DNA of 64,000 nucleotides from contig DYJE01000001.1 in the NCBI GenBank assembly GCA_020723285.1, positions 62,001-126,000 of the forward strand, read 5' to 3'. The position numbers and the translations under genes are program-made. Below the pieces are notes generated by a model that saw only the letters and a list, made by a program, of their open reading frames with translations, did not search any database and was not told the DNA's origin. The DNA is from Desulforapulum autotrophicum (GTDB taxonomy: Bacteria; Desulfobacterota; Desulfobacteria; Desulfobacterales; Desulfolunaceae). Below are positions 29,346 to 37,642 of the stretch, piece by piece. The number at the start of each line of letters is the position of its first letter. Position 1 is the stretch's first letter.

Positions 29346-30812
29346 TCAATCCGGTTCAGGAGTTTCAGCCAGTCTTTCCATTTTTTTTCTGGCCTGTATT
29401 TTTCGTTCCGTTTTTTTCTGTTCCTTGTTCCGGCTGAACTTGTCGCGCTGTTCCTTATTTCTGGTCCGGTGGCCTTCATCCTTGAGGGTTGCGAAATCGA
29501 TTTTACCCGTTCTCTGCCTGAACTCAAGCTTGACCGGGGTTTTATCAAGCCCTGTATTGTCTCGAATCTGGTTGATCAGATAACGTTTGTAAGAGAAATG
29601 AACCGCTTCGGGATAATTGACAAAACAAACCACGGTGGGAGGCTTGATTTCCACCTGGGTGGCGTAATAGAACTTGAGGCGTTTGCCTTTGTGAAGAGAC
29701 GGCGGAGTCCTTTCCGTTGCCGAACCCAGGATCTTATTGAGTTCGCCGGTGGTTACCCGGGTCTGGTACTGCTCGTACACATCTTCCACCAACTTGAAAA
29801 TTTTTCCCACCCGAAGTCCGGTAAGGGCCGAAATGGTCATGGCCGGCGCGAAATGGAGAAATTTGGCTTCCATGTAGAGCCGTTCGTAGAACGTTTTGGT
29901 GTTTTTGGCCGTCCCGTCCACAAGATCCCATTTGTTCAGGATGAAAATACATCCACAGCCCCGTTCTTCCGCATATCCGGCAATGGTGATGTCCTGGTCG
30001 GTCACGCCTTCCGCCGCGTCGATGAGAATCAGGGCCACGTCGCAGCGGTCAAGGCTCTTCAGTGATTTGATGATGGAAAACTTTTCGATTTTCTGATCGA
30101 CCTTGCCCTTTCTCCGGATACCCGCCGTATCGATGAGCAGATATTCCTTTCCGCCTCTCCGGCAAAGGGTGTCAATGGAATCTCTTGTGGTTCCGGCAAC
30201 ATCACTCACCACCAGCCGTTTTTCACCGAGAAGTTTGTTGATGAGTGAGGATTTGCCCACGTTGGGACGGCCCACCACGGCTATTTTCAGGGTGTCTTCC
30301 CCTTCCTCTTCCTCGATGTCGGGAAATGATCGGACCATGTCGTCTAAAAAGTCCGGAACGCCGTAGCCATGTTCCCCTGAAACAGGATAAGGGTTTTCAA
30401 TGCCGAGGGAAAAAAACTCGAACATGTTTTCTTCCTGGATTTCGTTATCGACCTTGTTCACCAGGTAAAAAACGGTCCGGTCCGTGTTGCGCAGAATTTC
30501 AACCAGATCCCGGTCATAGGGAGACACGCCGTTTTTTCCATCGAGGACAAGAACCACCACATCGGCCTCGTCGATGGCCTGTTCCACCTGGAAGCGGATT
30601 TCTCCGGCAAACCGGTCCATGTCACCCTGCACAAATCCGCCGGTGTCCACCAGGGTAAATTCCTTGTCCTCCCACACCGCGTTACAGTAATGCCTGTCAC
30701 GGGTCACACCGGGCATGTCGTCCACCAGGGCTTCCCTTTTTCTGATGATGCGGTTGAAAAGTGTGGATTTCCCCACATTGGGCCTGCCAACGAGCGCCAC
30801 CACGGGTTTCAT
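29346..30812 (-). CDS. der: Ribosome-assembly GTPase Der (EngA)
   Basis: A 488-residue protein with the diagnostic tandem GTPase domains: GRPNVGKST near residue 8 and GRPNVGKSS near 185, each with DxxG (DTGG, DTAG) and NKxD (NKVD, NKWD). A KH-like domain follows, then a Lys/Arg-rich tail (about 455-488). Der is required for 50S subunit maturation. The gene stands apart from other genes by over 100 bases on each side. Confidence 0.97.
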   Translation of the reverse strand: MKPVVALVGRPNVGKSTLFNRIIRKREALVDDMPGVTRDRHYCNAVWEDKEFTLVDTGGFVQGDMDRFAGEIRFQVEQAIDEADVVVLVLDGKNGVSPYDRDLVEILRNTDRTVFYLVNKVDNEIQEENMFEFFSLGIENPYPVSGEHGYGVPDFLDDMVRSFPDIEEEEGEDTLKIAVVGRPNVGKSSLINKLLGEKRLVVSDVAGTTRDSIDTLCRRGGKEYLLIDTAGIRRKGKVDQKIEKFSIIKSLKSLDRCDVALILIDAAEGVTDQDITIAGYAEERGCGCIFILNKWDLVDGTAKNTKTFYERLYMEAKFLHFAPAMTISALTGLRVGKIFKLVEDVYEQYQTRVTTGELNKILGSATERTPPSLHKGKRLKFYYATQVEIKPPTVVCFVNYPEAVHFSYKRYLINQIRDNTGLDKTPVKLEFRQRTGKIDFATLKDEGHRTRNKEQRDKFSRNKEQKKTERKIQARKKMERLAETPEPD

Positions 30813-30926
30813 AGTCTATCTCCAATCTTCATATTCAAAAATTTTATACGTTACATGCCTTGATAGACATAACGCATATGTTCACGGGTTTGCAGGATGA
30901 ACTATCGTCCGTCCTCCCTAATGCCT

Positions 30927-31745
30927 TCATGGTTCACCAGCCGGTTTTAACTCAGGTTTCAAACGCAGCACTTCCTCACACAGAAAAACGATGACAGCCG
31001 GGCCGAAGACATCGGGGTCCTTTCGGCCCAGGGCTTTGTCCATGAAAGCTTCGATGCCGTCCTTGTCCGACAGCTGGACCCGGTCCTTGACAAGCCTGAT
31101 CGTTCCGTCCGCCGTATTGTAAACCACTGTGGGTCCGAACGTTTGTCCGCCGGAATCTTGGGCCGACGTGACACCGCGGATCAGGTGGTGTTCGATGCGC
31201 ATGACCTTGGGTTCGGGTTCAAACCCCAGAAGCTCTGAGAACAGCGCAAGGTTTTCCGTCACCGCATCCGTATCGTTCCATTCCACCGCCGCCCGTCCTT
31301 CGTATTCCAGCTTTTTGATATCATCCTCAGAATACCGGAGGTCAAGACGGGCCATGGCTTCCTGATACACCGTATCCACGGATTTATCCTTGCGGCTCAC
31401 CACCACGTCTTTGTCATTCAGGATTTTCATGGCGTTTTTAATGCTGATCATTTCCTTGAGCGTCGGTTCTTTCCTCATCAAAACGTCGTTCAAGGAGGTG
31501 TTGTACACGGCAAGTTCATTATCCAGCACAAGGATCACCTGTTTTCCCTGTGTTTCAGATTCGTCCGGCGTATAAAGATCAAGGCCCCGAAGATGCATGG
31601 ACCTGAAGCCTCCCGCCTTGAGCAGCTCCTTCATGGCCGCTTTGTCAATCTTGATTCCGCCGGCCGACGGTCCCAGAGTCGAGAGAATTCTCTGCCGCAT
31701 CCGGTCGAGTGTCATTTTTTTTAGAAGGTTTTCCTTGAACGCCAT
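30927..31745 (-). CDS. Conserved hypothetical protein, 272 residues
   Basis: I do not recognise this family. The protein is soluble, charged and without signal peptide or membrane helix. It begins MAFKENLLKKMTLDRM and includes a basic first 30 residues, a possible beta-rich middle (QVILVLDNELAVY) and a C-terminal segment on VFGPAVIVFLCEEVL. Coding bias agrees with neighbours, so it is a real gene. It lies upstream of der on the same strand with a 114-base gap. A GAGG-type site precedes the ATG. Confidence 0.75.
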   Translation of the reverse strand: MAFKENLLKKMTLDRMRQRILSTLGPSAGGIKIDKAAMKELLKAGGFRSMHLRGLDLYTPDESETQGKQVILVLDNELAVYNTSLNDVLMRKEPTLKEMISIKNAMKILNDKDVVVSRKDKSVDTVYQEAMARLDLRYSEDDIKKLEYEGRAAVEWNDTDAVTENLALFSELLGFEPEPKVMRIEHHLIRGVTSAQDSGGQTFGPTVVYNTADGTIRLVKDRVQLSDKDGIEAFMDKALGRKDPDVFGPAVIVFLCEEVLRLKPELKPAGEP

Positions 31746-31777
31746 GGCCGCTCCTCAGGTTCTCCACCAAAAGATCA

Positions 31778-31810
31778 GGCCATGGAAATCCATGGCCCTT
31801 ATTTTTTTAG
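31778..31810 (+). terminator. Orphan intrinsic terminator-like hairpin
   Basis: GGCCATGG and CCATGGCC form a perfect 8-bp stem with loop AAAT, followed by CTTATTTTTTT on the plus strand. No plus-strand gene ends here: the gene to the left is on the minus strand and the next plus-strand gene begins at 31993. It could terminate an antisense or small RNA. Confidence 0.6.
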
Positions 31811-31992
31811 GGGTTAGTATACGATGGAAAAGACATGGAAGCAAGCCACGTTAACGTGTTTCAGTTATCTTTTTTTATAGATATTTCGACCATTTTAGAG
31901 AAAACTGTTTCCAATAAATCATCATCCGGTGGTAAAACATGACCTGAAAACCCTTTTATTAAACGGTTAACCCATCGAACGGAGACGCACCC

Positions 31993-33000
31993 ATGACAGA
32001 CACGGACTGGAACAAACCCAGGCTTCTGGAGTTATCCGGCAGTTACTGGCAGACATGCACCCTTCACACCGGCGTGAAATTGGCCGTGTTTTCTGAGATC
32101 GGAAACAGCACTCTGTCAGCCGAAGATATGGCGATAAGGCTCGGAGCAGATGTCCGGGGCATGGAAACCCTGCTCAACGCCCTCTGCGCCATGGGACTTC
32201 TGGCGAAAAATGACGAAGCGTACAGTAACACCGGGTTTTCGGCAAAATACCTTGTGAAGGATTCGCCCGATTACACAGGGTTCATCATCATGCATCATCA
32301 CCATCTGGTGGATTCCTGGAACAGGATGAGCGAATCGGTGATCAGTGGCAACCCCTGCCGCGGCCGTTCTGCTTCGTCTTCAGACACGGAAAGGGAAAGT
32401 TTTCTCATGGGCATGTTCAACATCGCCATGGGTCTTGCCCCTTCCTTTGCCCAGGAAATCGATCTGAAAGAAAAAAGACGTTTCCTTGATTTCGGCGGAG
32501 GTCCCGGGACCTACGCCATCCAGTTCTGTCTGGCGAATCCTGCCATGAACGCCACGGTTTTCGACCTGCCCACCACACGGGTTTTCGCGGAAAGAACCAT
32601 CGACCGCTTCGGCCTGAAAGACCGCATCGATTTCAAGGAAGGCAGCTATCTGGACATGTCGGTCCCCCTTGAACGCATCTACGATGTGGCCTGGACGTCC
32701 CACAACCTTCACGGAGAAGGACCCGAAGACGCAGAACGTATCGTGGCCCACGCGGTATCCGCCGTAAAACCCGGAGGGCTTGTGATGATCCATGAATTCA
32801 TCCTGAACAATGATAAAACCGGTCCCTTGTTTCCCGCACTCTTTTCCATCAACATGCTGGTGGGCACGGATAACGGCAGAGCCTATTCTGAATTAGAACT
32901 GACCGCCATGCTTGAAAGAAGCGGGGTGCGTGACATCCACAGGCTCCCGTTGACTGCGGCTCTGACGTCCGGCGTTCTCTGCGGACGTGTTACTGAATAA
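31993..33000 (+). CDS. SAM-dependent O-methyltransferase-like protein
   Basis: A 335-residue protein with the two-part layout of plant/bacterial O-methyltransferases (acetylserotonin or hydroxyneurosporene type). Residues 1-100 form a winged-helix dimerization region (LLNALCAMGLLAK). Residues about 155-330 form the SAM-binding fold with FLDFGGGPGTYA, and HNLHGEGPEDAERI at the catalytic position. The small-molecule acceptor is unknown. A GGAGACG site precedes the ATG. The zinc-finger histone gene follows on the same strand after 139 bases. Confidence 0.88.
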   Translation: MTDTDWNKPRLLELSGSYWQTCTLHTGVKLAVFSEIGNSTLSAEDMAIRLGADVRGMETLLNALCAMGLLAKNDEAYSNTGFSAKYLVKDSPDYTGFIIMHHHHLVDSWNRMSESVISGNPCRGRSASSSDTERESFLMGMFNIAMGLAPSFAQEIDLKEKRRFLDFGGGPGTYAIQFCLANPAMNATVFDLPTTRVFAERTIDRFGLKDRIDFKEGSYLDMSVPLERIYDVAWTSHNLHGEGPEDAERIVAHAVSAVKPGGLVMIHEFILNNDKTGPLFPALFSINMLVGTDNGRAYSELELTAMLERSGVRDIHRLPLTAALTSGVLCGRVTE

Positions 33001-33139
33001 CGTTCATGGCCTGCCCTCCTGACGAGGGAGTCTGCAACGAACGATAAAAAAACGAAAGATAAAAAATGACGTGTGTCTCGCCATGCCACATATACATCAA
33101 CCTGATTTACCCCCTTCACAACCGGCCCAAGGAGGCTTC

Positions 33140-33640
33140 ATGGACCAGACCTGGAAAAAATGCAGCATCTGCAAAAAAGATATCCCCTATGATTCCAAAT
33201 ATTACGAGTGTTCTGTCTCAACCTGCACAGGCAAACGCACAGGGCTTGTTTTCTGTTCGGTGGCCTGCTGGGATGTGCATGTCCCCGGAGCGCGGCACAG
33301 ACCCGACGCCGGCGCAATTTCCATGACAGCACCGTCACGGCGTCAGGTGGAATATGAGATGAAGATGGCCGAGGACAAGGCGGCGGCAAAGACCCCTGAA
33401 ACCCGGCGAGTGGCCATCCGCCCCGAAACGAACCGTGAAGACGTAGAAACCGATGTGCTGGTGGTGGTTTCCAAAGTGAAGAAATACATTAAGGACAAGG
33501 CGGACATGAACACGGCCGGAGCCGTCATGGACGCCTTGACGGAGCACGTCATCGCCATCTGCGACCGCGCCATTGAAAACGCCCGCGAGGACGGGCGAAA
33601 AACCGTGCTTGAACGGGACGTTCCCAATCCTTACCGCTGA
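33140..33640 (+). CDS. Zinc-finger protein with C-terminal histone fold
   Basis: A 166-residue protein starting at the ATG with AAGGAGG five bases upstream. Residues about 8-55 form a cysteine/histidine array (CSIC, CSVSTC, FCSVACWDVH, ARH) of a two-zinc cross-brace type similar to ZZ or MYND fingers. A linker rich in Ala, Lys and Arg follows. Residues about 105-162 match archaeal histones: a long central helix, then AIENAREDGRKTVLERDV, aligning with AIxxARxxGRKTIxxxDI of HMfB including the GRKT loop. The histone fold implies DNA binding and dimerization. The last 10 bases overlap the 3' end of the convergent radical SAM gene. Zinc-finger histones have been predicted in surveys of prokaryotic histones; function is unknown. 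Confidence 0.85.
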   Translation: MDQTWKKCSICKKDIPYDSKYYECSVSTCTGKRTGLVFCSVACWDVHVPGARHRPDAGAISMTAPSRRQVEYEMKMAEDKAAAKTPETRRVAIRPETNREDVETDVLVVVSKVKKYIKDKADMNTAGAVMDALTEHVIAICDRAIENAREDGRKTVLERDVPNPYR

Positions 33641-34692
33641 TCAGCGAAGATCATGGCTTTCAATACTTTGGGATAAAGAGACGGGCTGAACACCACGTTC
33701 AGCCTCTGAAAACATTCCCAGGTGCAGTGACATCGGGTTTTCACGATGTCCTCCATGGCTTTCCGGGAGATGGAACGATCGAGGATGGCATACGGTGAAT
33801 ACCCGTGGTCACGGACATTTCCCAGTACCGTGTTCAGAATCTCGCAAAGAAGCACATTCCCGTCAGACGTAAGCACAAAACCCTTCTTGCCGGCCTTGCA
33901 ACTTACAACGGCTTTTTTCCGCACAAGGCTTTCCCGGATGATGTGCGTCACCACCCGATCCACAGCAACACGAGCATGTTTGAACGGGTATTCACTGACC
34001 AGCCGCGTGTTGATGCCAAATCCGATGGTGTCCACGGTGCGAAGGAAATGGTGGCTATCGATGTCCAGAAGATTCATGTCCGGCACGGACGTTCCCCGGA
34101 TCAGTCCGGCGTAATAGGGGATTCCCATGTTTTCCTGGAAATGCCGGGCAAGATCGACCAGACAGTCCGCGTTGTCATGGTTGTACGTTCCGCATGCCGC
34201 GACGGTCAGGCGTTTCCCGAATTGCGGATTGCCTTTCAGGCGTCGGAGGGTTTCCATGGCACGGGCATAACTGCCGGGTTTGGATCGGAGACGGTCGTGA
34301 ACCTGTTCAGGGCCGTCCACAGAAACCCCCACGCTCAGATGCACGTCCGGGCAGTGTTTCAGAATATCCGAAACGACCTTTTCCGCCGCTTCGGAATACC
34401 ATCCGTTGGTCACAAGATTCAGCATATGCACATCGTTGTTCGTGCAGAAAATGGAAGCGATGTCAGGCAGATCTTCACGCAACAGAGGCTCTCCACCCGC
34501 CAGGGTCAGGTATTTGATGTGCCCCATGTTTGCCGACACCCGGCGGATTTCCGGGAGCGTGAGATCGGTCCCCGGCCTGTTGTTTCTCTGGTGGTTGAAG
34601 CAGTGACTGCATGAAAAATTGCAGGCGCGGGTCACCCAGTAAATCAGGTAGACCGGATGGCGTGATATCAGAAAATTGAAGGGTCCCGTCAT
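33631..34692 (-). CDS. Radical SAM protein with SPASM-like C-terminus, in a glycosylation operon
   Basis: A 353-residue protein from the ATG at 34692, which overlaps the preceding glycosyltransferase stop by four bases; a longer start at 34734 is unlikely. The radical SAM motif is CNFSCSHCF near residue 25, followed by the LAGGEPLLRED SAM-binding segment. C-terminal cysteines (CKAGKKG, LCEI, CHCTWEC) suggest an auxiliary iron-sulfur cluster as in SPASM/Twitch enzymes. Such enzymes modify peptides, proteins or sugars. Coupling to envelope glycosyltransferase genes suggests the substrate belongs to that pathway. Confidence 0.87.
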   Translation of the reverse strand: MTGPFNFLISRHPVYLIYWVTRACNFSCSHCFNHQRNNRPGTDLTLPEIRRVSANMGHIKYLTLAGGEPLLREDLPDIASIFCTNNDVHMLNLVTNGWYSEAAEKVVSDILKHCPDVHLSVGVSVDGPEQVHDRLRSKPGSYARAMETLRRLKGNPQFGKRLTVAACGTYNHDNADCLVDLARHFQENMGIPYYAGLIRGTSVPDMNLLDIDSHHFLRTVDTIGFGINTRLVSEYPFKHARVAVDRVVTHIIRESLVRKKAVVSCKAGKKGFVLTSDGNVLLCEILNTVLGNVRDHGYSPYAILDRSISRKAMEDIVKTRCHCTWECFQRLNVVFSPSLYPKVLKAMIFADQR

Positions 34693-35699
34693 GCCTTCCC
34701 CTTTTTGACGATCCGGTTTAGGGTCCTGTCCCAAAACCCCCTCGCCATGCCCAGGTTGATGGCGGTGAATTCAATCTGGCGGAACACCACGGATAAAAGG
34801 GCCAGTTTTCGGGAATGGGCTTTTTTCATGGCCTGTGTAAAGGGATCGTCGCACACGTATAACATGGCGACCGCCACCGCATAAGCCGGAATACCCAAAT
34901 GAGGTTTCACCAGGGCTAAAAGGATCGAAGCGTTTAGTATAAAGGCACAGGCTGATCGCATCATGACCTGGGCCGTGAAACGAAACGGCAGATTGGGCAT
35001 CCGAAGGGCGATGGAGCCGATATGCCTGCTTCGCAGGTACGCTTTCTTCATCCGTTTGACAAGACCGTCGAAATGATGATCGTGGCCCAGTTGTTCGTCA
35101 AAAGCGATGAGGCCGGGCTCCATGCAGTTCAGGCGCAGCCCCAGCTCAAACTCCTCTCCCCCGCTCCGCGCGTAATCTTCCGAAAAACCACCGATATCCA
35201 GAAAAAACCGCTTTTCAATGAGAAAGCACTGGGTGAACACCGACACACGCCAGTTTTCCTGTTCGTAATAATTCCAGGCTGCGGCCAGATAATGCTGAAA
35301 CAATGAGGCGTTCGTGTTTGCCGGAATTGTGGAGGTCGGACCCTGAACGATTCGTGTTTTATCGCAATCCAGGTGTTGGTACAGCCGGGTCAGATGATAA
35401 CGTTCAAGCCGGACATCGGAATCCAGGAACAGAATATGGGTTCCCCTGCACATTTCAGCGCCCCTGTTTCTCGCCGCACCAACGCTGCTGTTGACCGGGA
35501 GCCGGATTGACGTGACCGGCACGGGCGAAAGAATCGGATCGAACGGTTCGGGGCTGTGATCGTCCACCACCACCACATGGGGCTTTTGAAACCCGTGAGT
35601 CAGGTGTTCGACGGCCTCTTTCACGGACTGCAGGCAACGGATCACGGGTTCCCTGTCGTTGTAATACGGTATGACGATGCCGATGATCGCATCCGTCAT
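34689..35699 (-). CDS. Family 2 glycosyltransferase with C-terminal membrane segments
   Basis: A 336-residue GT-A enzyme. The N-terminus IGIVIPYYNDRE and acidic VVVDDHSPE bind the nucleotide, LFLDSDV is the metal-binding DxD, and GGEEFELGLRL resembles the (Q/R)xxRW-type catalytic region. Hydrophobic stretches at about 245-295 suggest one or two membrane helices. It should transfer a sugar from a nucleotide-sugar to a lipid-linked or envelope acceptor. It overlaps both the upstream TPR protein gene and the downstream radical SAM gene by ATGA. Confidence 0.9.
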   Translation of the reverse strand: MTDAIIGIVIPYYNDREPVIRCLQSVKEAVEHLTHGFQKPHVVVVDDHSPEPFDPILSPVPVTSIRLPVNSSVGAARNRGAEMCRGTHILFLDSDVRLERYHLTRLYQHLDCDKTRIVQGPTSTIPANTNASLFQHYLAAAWNYYEQENWRVSVFTQCFLIEKRFFLDIGGFSEDYARSGGEEFELGLRLNCMEPGLIAFDEQLGHDHHFDGLVKRMKKAYLRSRHIGSIALRMPNLPFRFTAQVMMRSACAFILNASILLALVKPHLGIPAYAVAVAMLYVCDDPFTQAMKKAHSRKLALLSVVFRQIEFTAINLGMARGFWDRTLNRIVKKGKA

Positions 35700-37642
35700 G
35701 GCTTGCCCACCTTTCTTCCAAGATCGATCAGGGCCTTGAAATCCTCACGGTCTTTCAAGATCTCCAGGTCCTTGTCCCTTTCCAGATGCTCCCAGGATGA
35801 AAATCCTTCACGAACCGAATTCACCAGATAAGCCATGGCCCGGTCCGGCTGCTCCATGATGGCGTAAAGGCAGGCCAGGTTGTACAAAATGGAAACCTTG
35901 GCTTCGGGATGGGATACCAGCATGGAAAGGTACAGCTTTTCCGCCTGGGCGAACTTTTTTTCAGCGATCAGCCGAAGAGCCTCCTCCCCGGCCAGATCAA
36001 GGGCATTCTGCGATCCGCCTTCAGGCGGGGTCTGTGCGGAGGATTCCGCCGGCTGTCCGGTTTTATCTTCAGGTTCAAGGAACCGCCGGGCCTTTTCTGC
36101 ATTGATTCTGGCCTGGGTAAAACCGGGATAAGCTTCAAGTGACCGTTCAAAACATTCAAGCCCTCTGGCATAATCCCCTTTTTTCGCGTAAAGGGTCCCC
36201 AGATTGTTCAGCGCTTCGGCATAGCGCGGTTCAATGGCCAAGACTTTATGCGACACCTCGATGGCCTCGTCTATGCGGTTCTGCTCACCCAAAGCCAGAG
36301 CAAGGTTGGTCAGAGACAGCACATCGAAGGGGTTCACCTTCACCGCATGCCTGAAAAGGGTTTCGGCACTGGTCCAGTGCCCGGCCTGGGTATGGGCCAA
36401 AACAGCCAGACAAACCGCCGGAACGATTCCGACCACGGCCGATGCCGCCCTTGATGCCAGTCTGTCCATGATTTCAGATATCGACCATACAAGAACGATG
36501 AACATACCGATCATGGGAAGGTAGGTGAATCGATCGGCGTAAGCGGGCCAGTAGCCCTTTTGCACCAGACCGGACGCGGTGACGAAATTTCCGAGATACC
36601 AGAACCACCCTGTAAAAAACCACGGAAGCCTGCGGAACATCATGAACGCGAACGCGGAAACGCAGGCGAGAACAATAACGGAAAGACCCGCCGTCATGAT
36701 GCCCACCGACGCAGGATACGGATGGAACACCGTCAGGTTCACGGGCAGTATCAGCATTTTCAGATAGATCAGATAGGATGCCGCCATATTCGAAAGCCTC
36801 AGGCTCAACGGCACATGGGTTAACGGCACGGTCTGACCGGCTGTTTCGCTCATGGAAAAGCCCACGGCAAAAAAAATCAGCATCACCACGATCATCTGGA
36901 TGACAGGCTTGACCTCCCTGATGTTTTCAATCACAAAGGCCCCGGTTTTTTTCTGTGAATAATCATAGGCGGCAAGGGGGAAGTGATGCACAAGCAGCAG
37001 GGCGAAGGGGAAGGTCATCATCAGGGGTTTGGACATCATCCCTGAAAAAAAAACAATCCACAAAAGGAGATAGGAAAGACCGGACCGTTTTGCTGCGTGA
37101 TATTTCCAGGCATGAAGCCCCAGAATGAAAAAGAACACCGAAAGAAGATTTTTCCGCTCGCTGACCCAGGCCACGGTTTCCACGTTCAGGGGATGAACGG
37201 CAAACAGAAGGGCGATGAAAAAAGAAGGACCCGACCTGCCGGTGGAACGCTGGAAAAACATAAAAAGAAGTAGGACGCTTGCCGTATGGATGATCAGATT
37301 GGTCAGGTGGTGAAAACCGGGCCTAAGACCGTACATTTTAACGTCCAGCATGTGTGAAAGGCTGGTGACAGGATGCCAGTATGCCCCGCTCTCCTGTTTG
37401 AATCGAAAGATCCGTGTGAGGTTGTCCAGGCTGAAGCCGCCTTTGATCACCGGGTTGTCATACACATACACCGAGTCGTCGAAACTGATGAACGACGCAG
37501 TAAGAACGCTGTGGTAAACAGCTGCGACAGACAGCACCAGAAGAAGACATAACAACGGACTGCTTTTAATCGGATGCCGGGTGATATGCGTTGACCGATG
37601 GACGTTCACCTTTTTATTCACCCACCATTTTTTTGAATTCAT
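35696..37642 (-). CDS. TMTC-like GT-C membrane protein with C-terminal TPR repeats (copy 2)
   Basis: A polytopic protein of up to 648 residues. About ten helices (residues 30-420) carry the family segments SFDDSVYVYDNP, GAYWHPVTSLSHMLD and HPLNVETVAWVSERKNLLS; about three TPR units follow (440-640). The acidic pair early in the first loop matches the catalytic DD/DE loop of GT-C enzymes that use polyprenyl-phosphate sugars, such as eukaryotic TMTC O-mannosyltransferases. The frame overlaps the preceding paralog by 29 bases; GTG codons at 37621 or 37609 are alternative starts. Copy 1 lies directly upstream, pointing to an old tandem duplication. Confidence 0.83.
   Translation of the reverse strand: MNSKKWWVNKKVNVHRSTHITRHPIKSSPLLCLLLVLSVAAVYHSVLTASFISFDDSVYVYDNPVIKGGFSLDNLTRIFRFKQESGAYWHPVTSLSHMLDVKMYGLRPGFHHLTNLIIHTASVLLLFMFFQRSTGRSGPSFFIALLFAVHPLNVETVAWVSERKNLLSVFFFILGLHAWKYHAAKRSGLSYLLLWIVFFSGMMSKPLMMTFPFALLLVHHFPLAAYDYSQKKTGAFVIENIREVKPVIQMIVVMLIFFAVGFSMSETAGQTVPLTHVPLSLRLSNMAASYLIYLKMLILPVNLTVFHPYPASVGIMTAGLSVIVLACVSAFAFMMFRRLPWFFTGWFWYLGNFVTASGLVQKGYWPAYADRFTYLPMIGMFIVLVWSISEIMDRLASRAASAVVGIVPAVCLAVLAHTQAGHWTSAETLFRHAVKVNPFDVLSLTNLALALGEQNRIDEAIEVSHKVLAIEPRYAEALNNLGTLYAKKGDYARGLECFERSLEAYPGFTQARINAEKARRFLEPEDKTGQPAESSAQTPPEGGSQNALDLAGEEALRLIAEKKFAQAEKLYLSMLVSHPEAKVSILYNLACLYAIMEQPDRAMAYLVNSVREGFSSWEHLERDKDLEILKDREDFKALIDLGRKVGKP

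Noticed and set aside
33805-34614. A 269-codon plus-strand frame
   Set aside because: It is antisense to the radical SAM gene, with no start signal and no recognisable domain.
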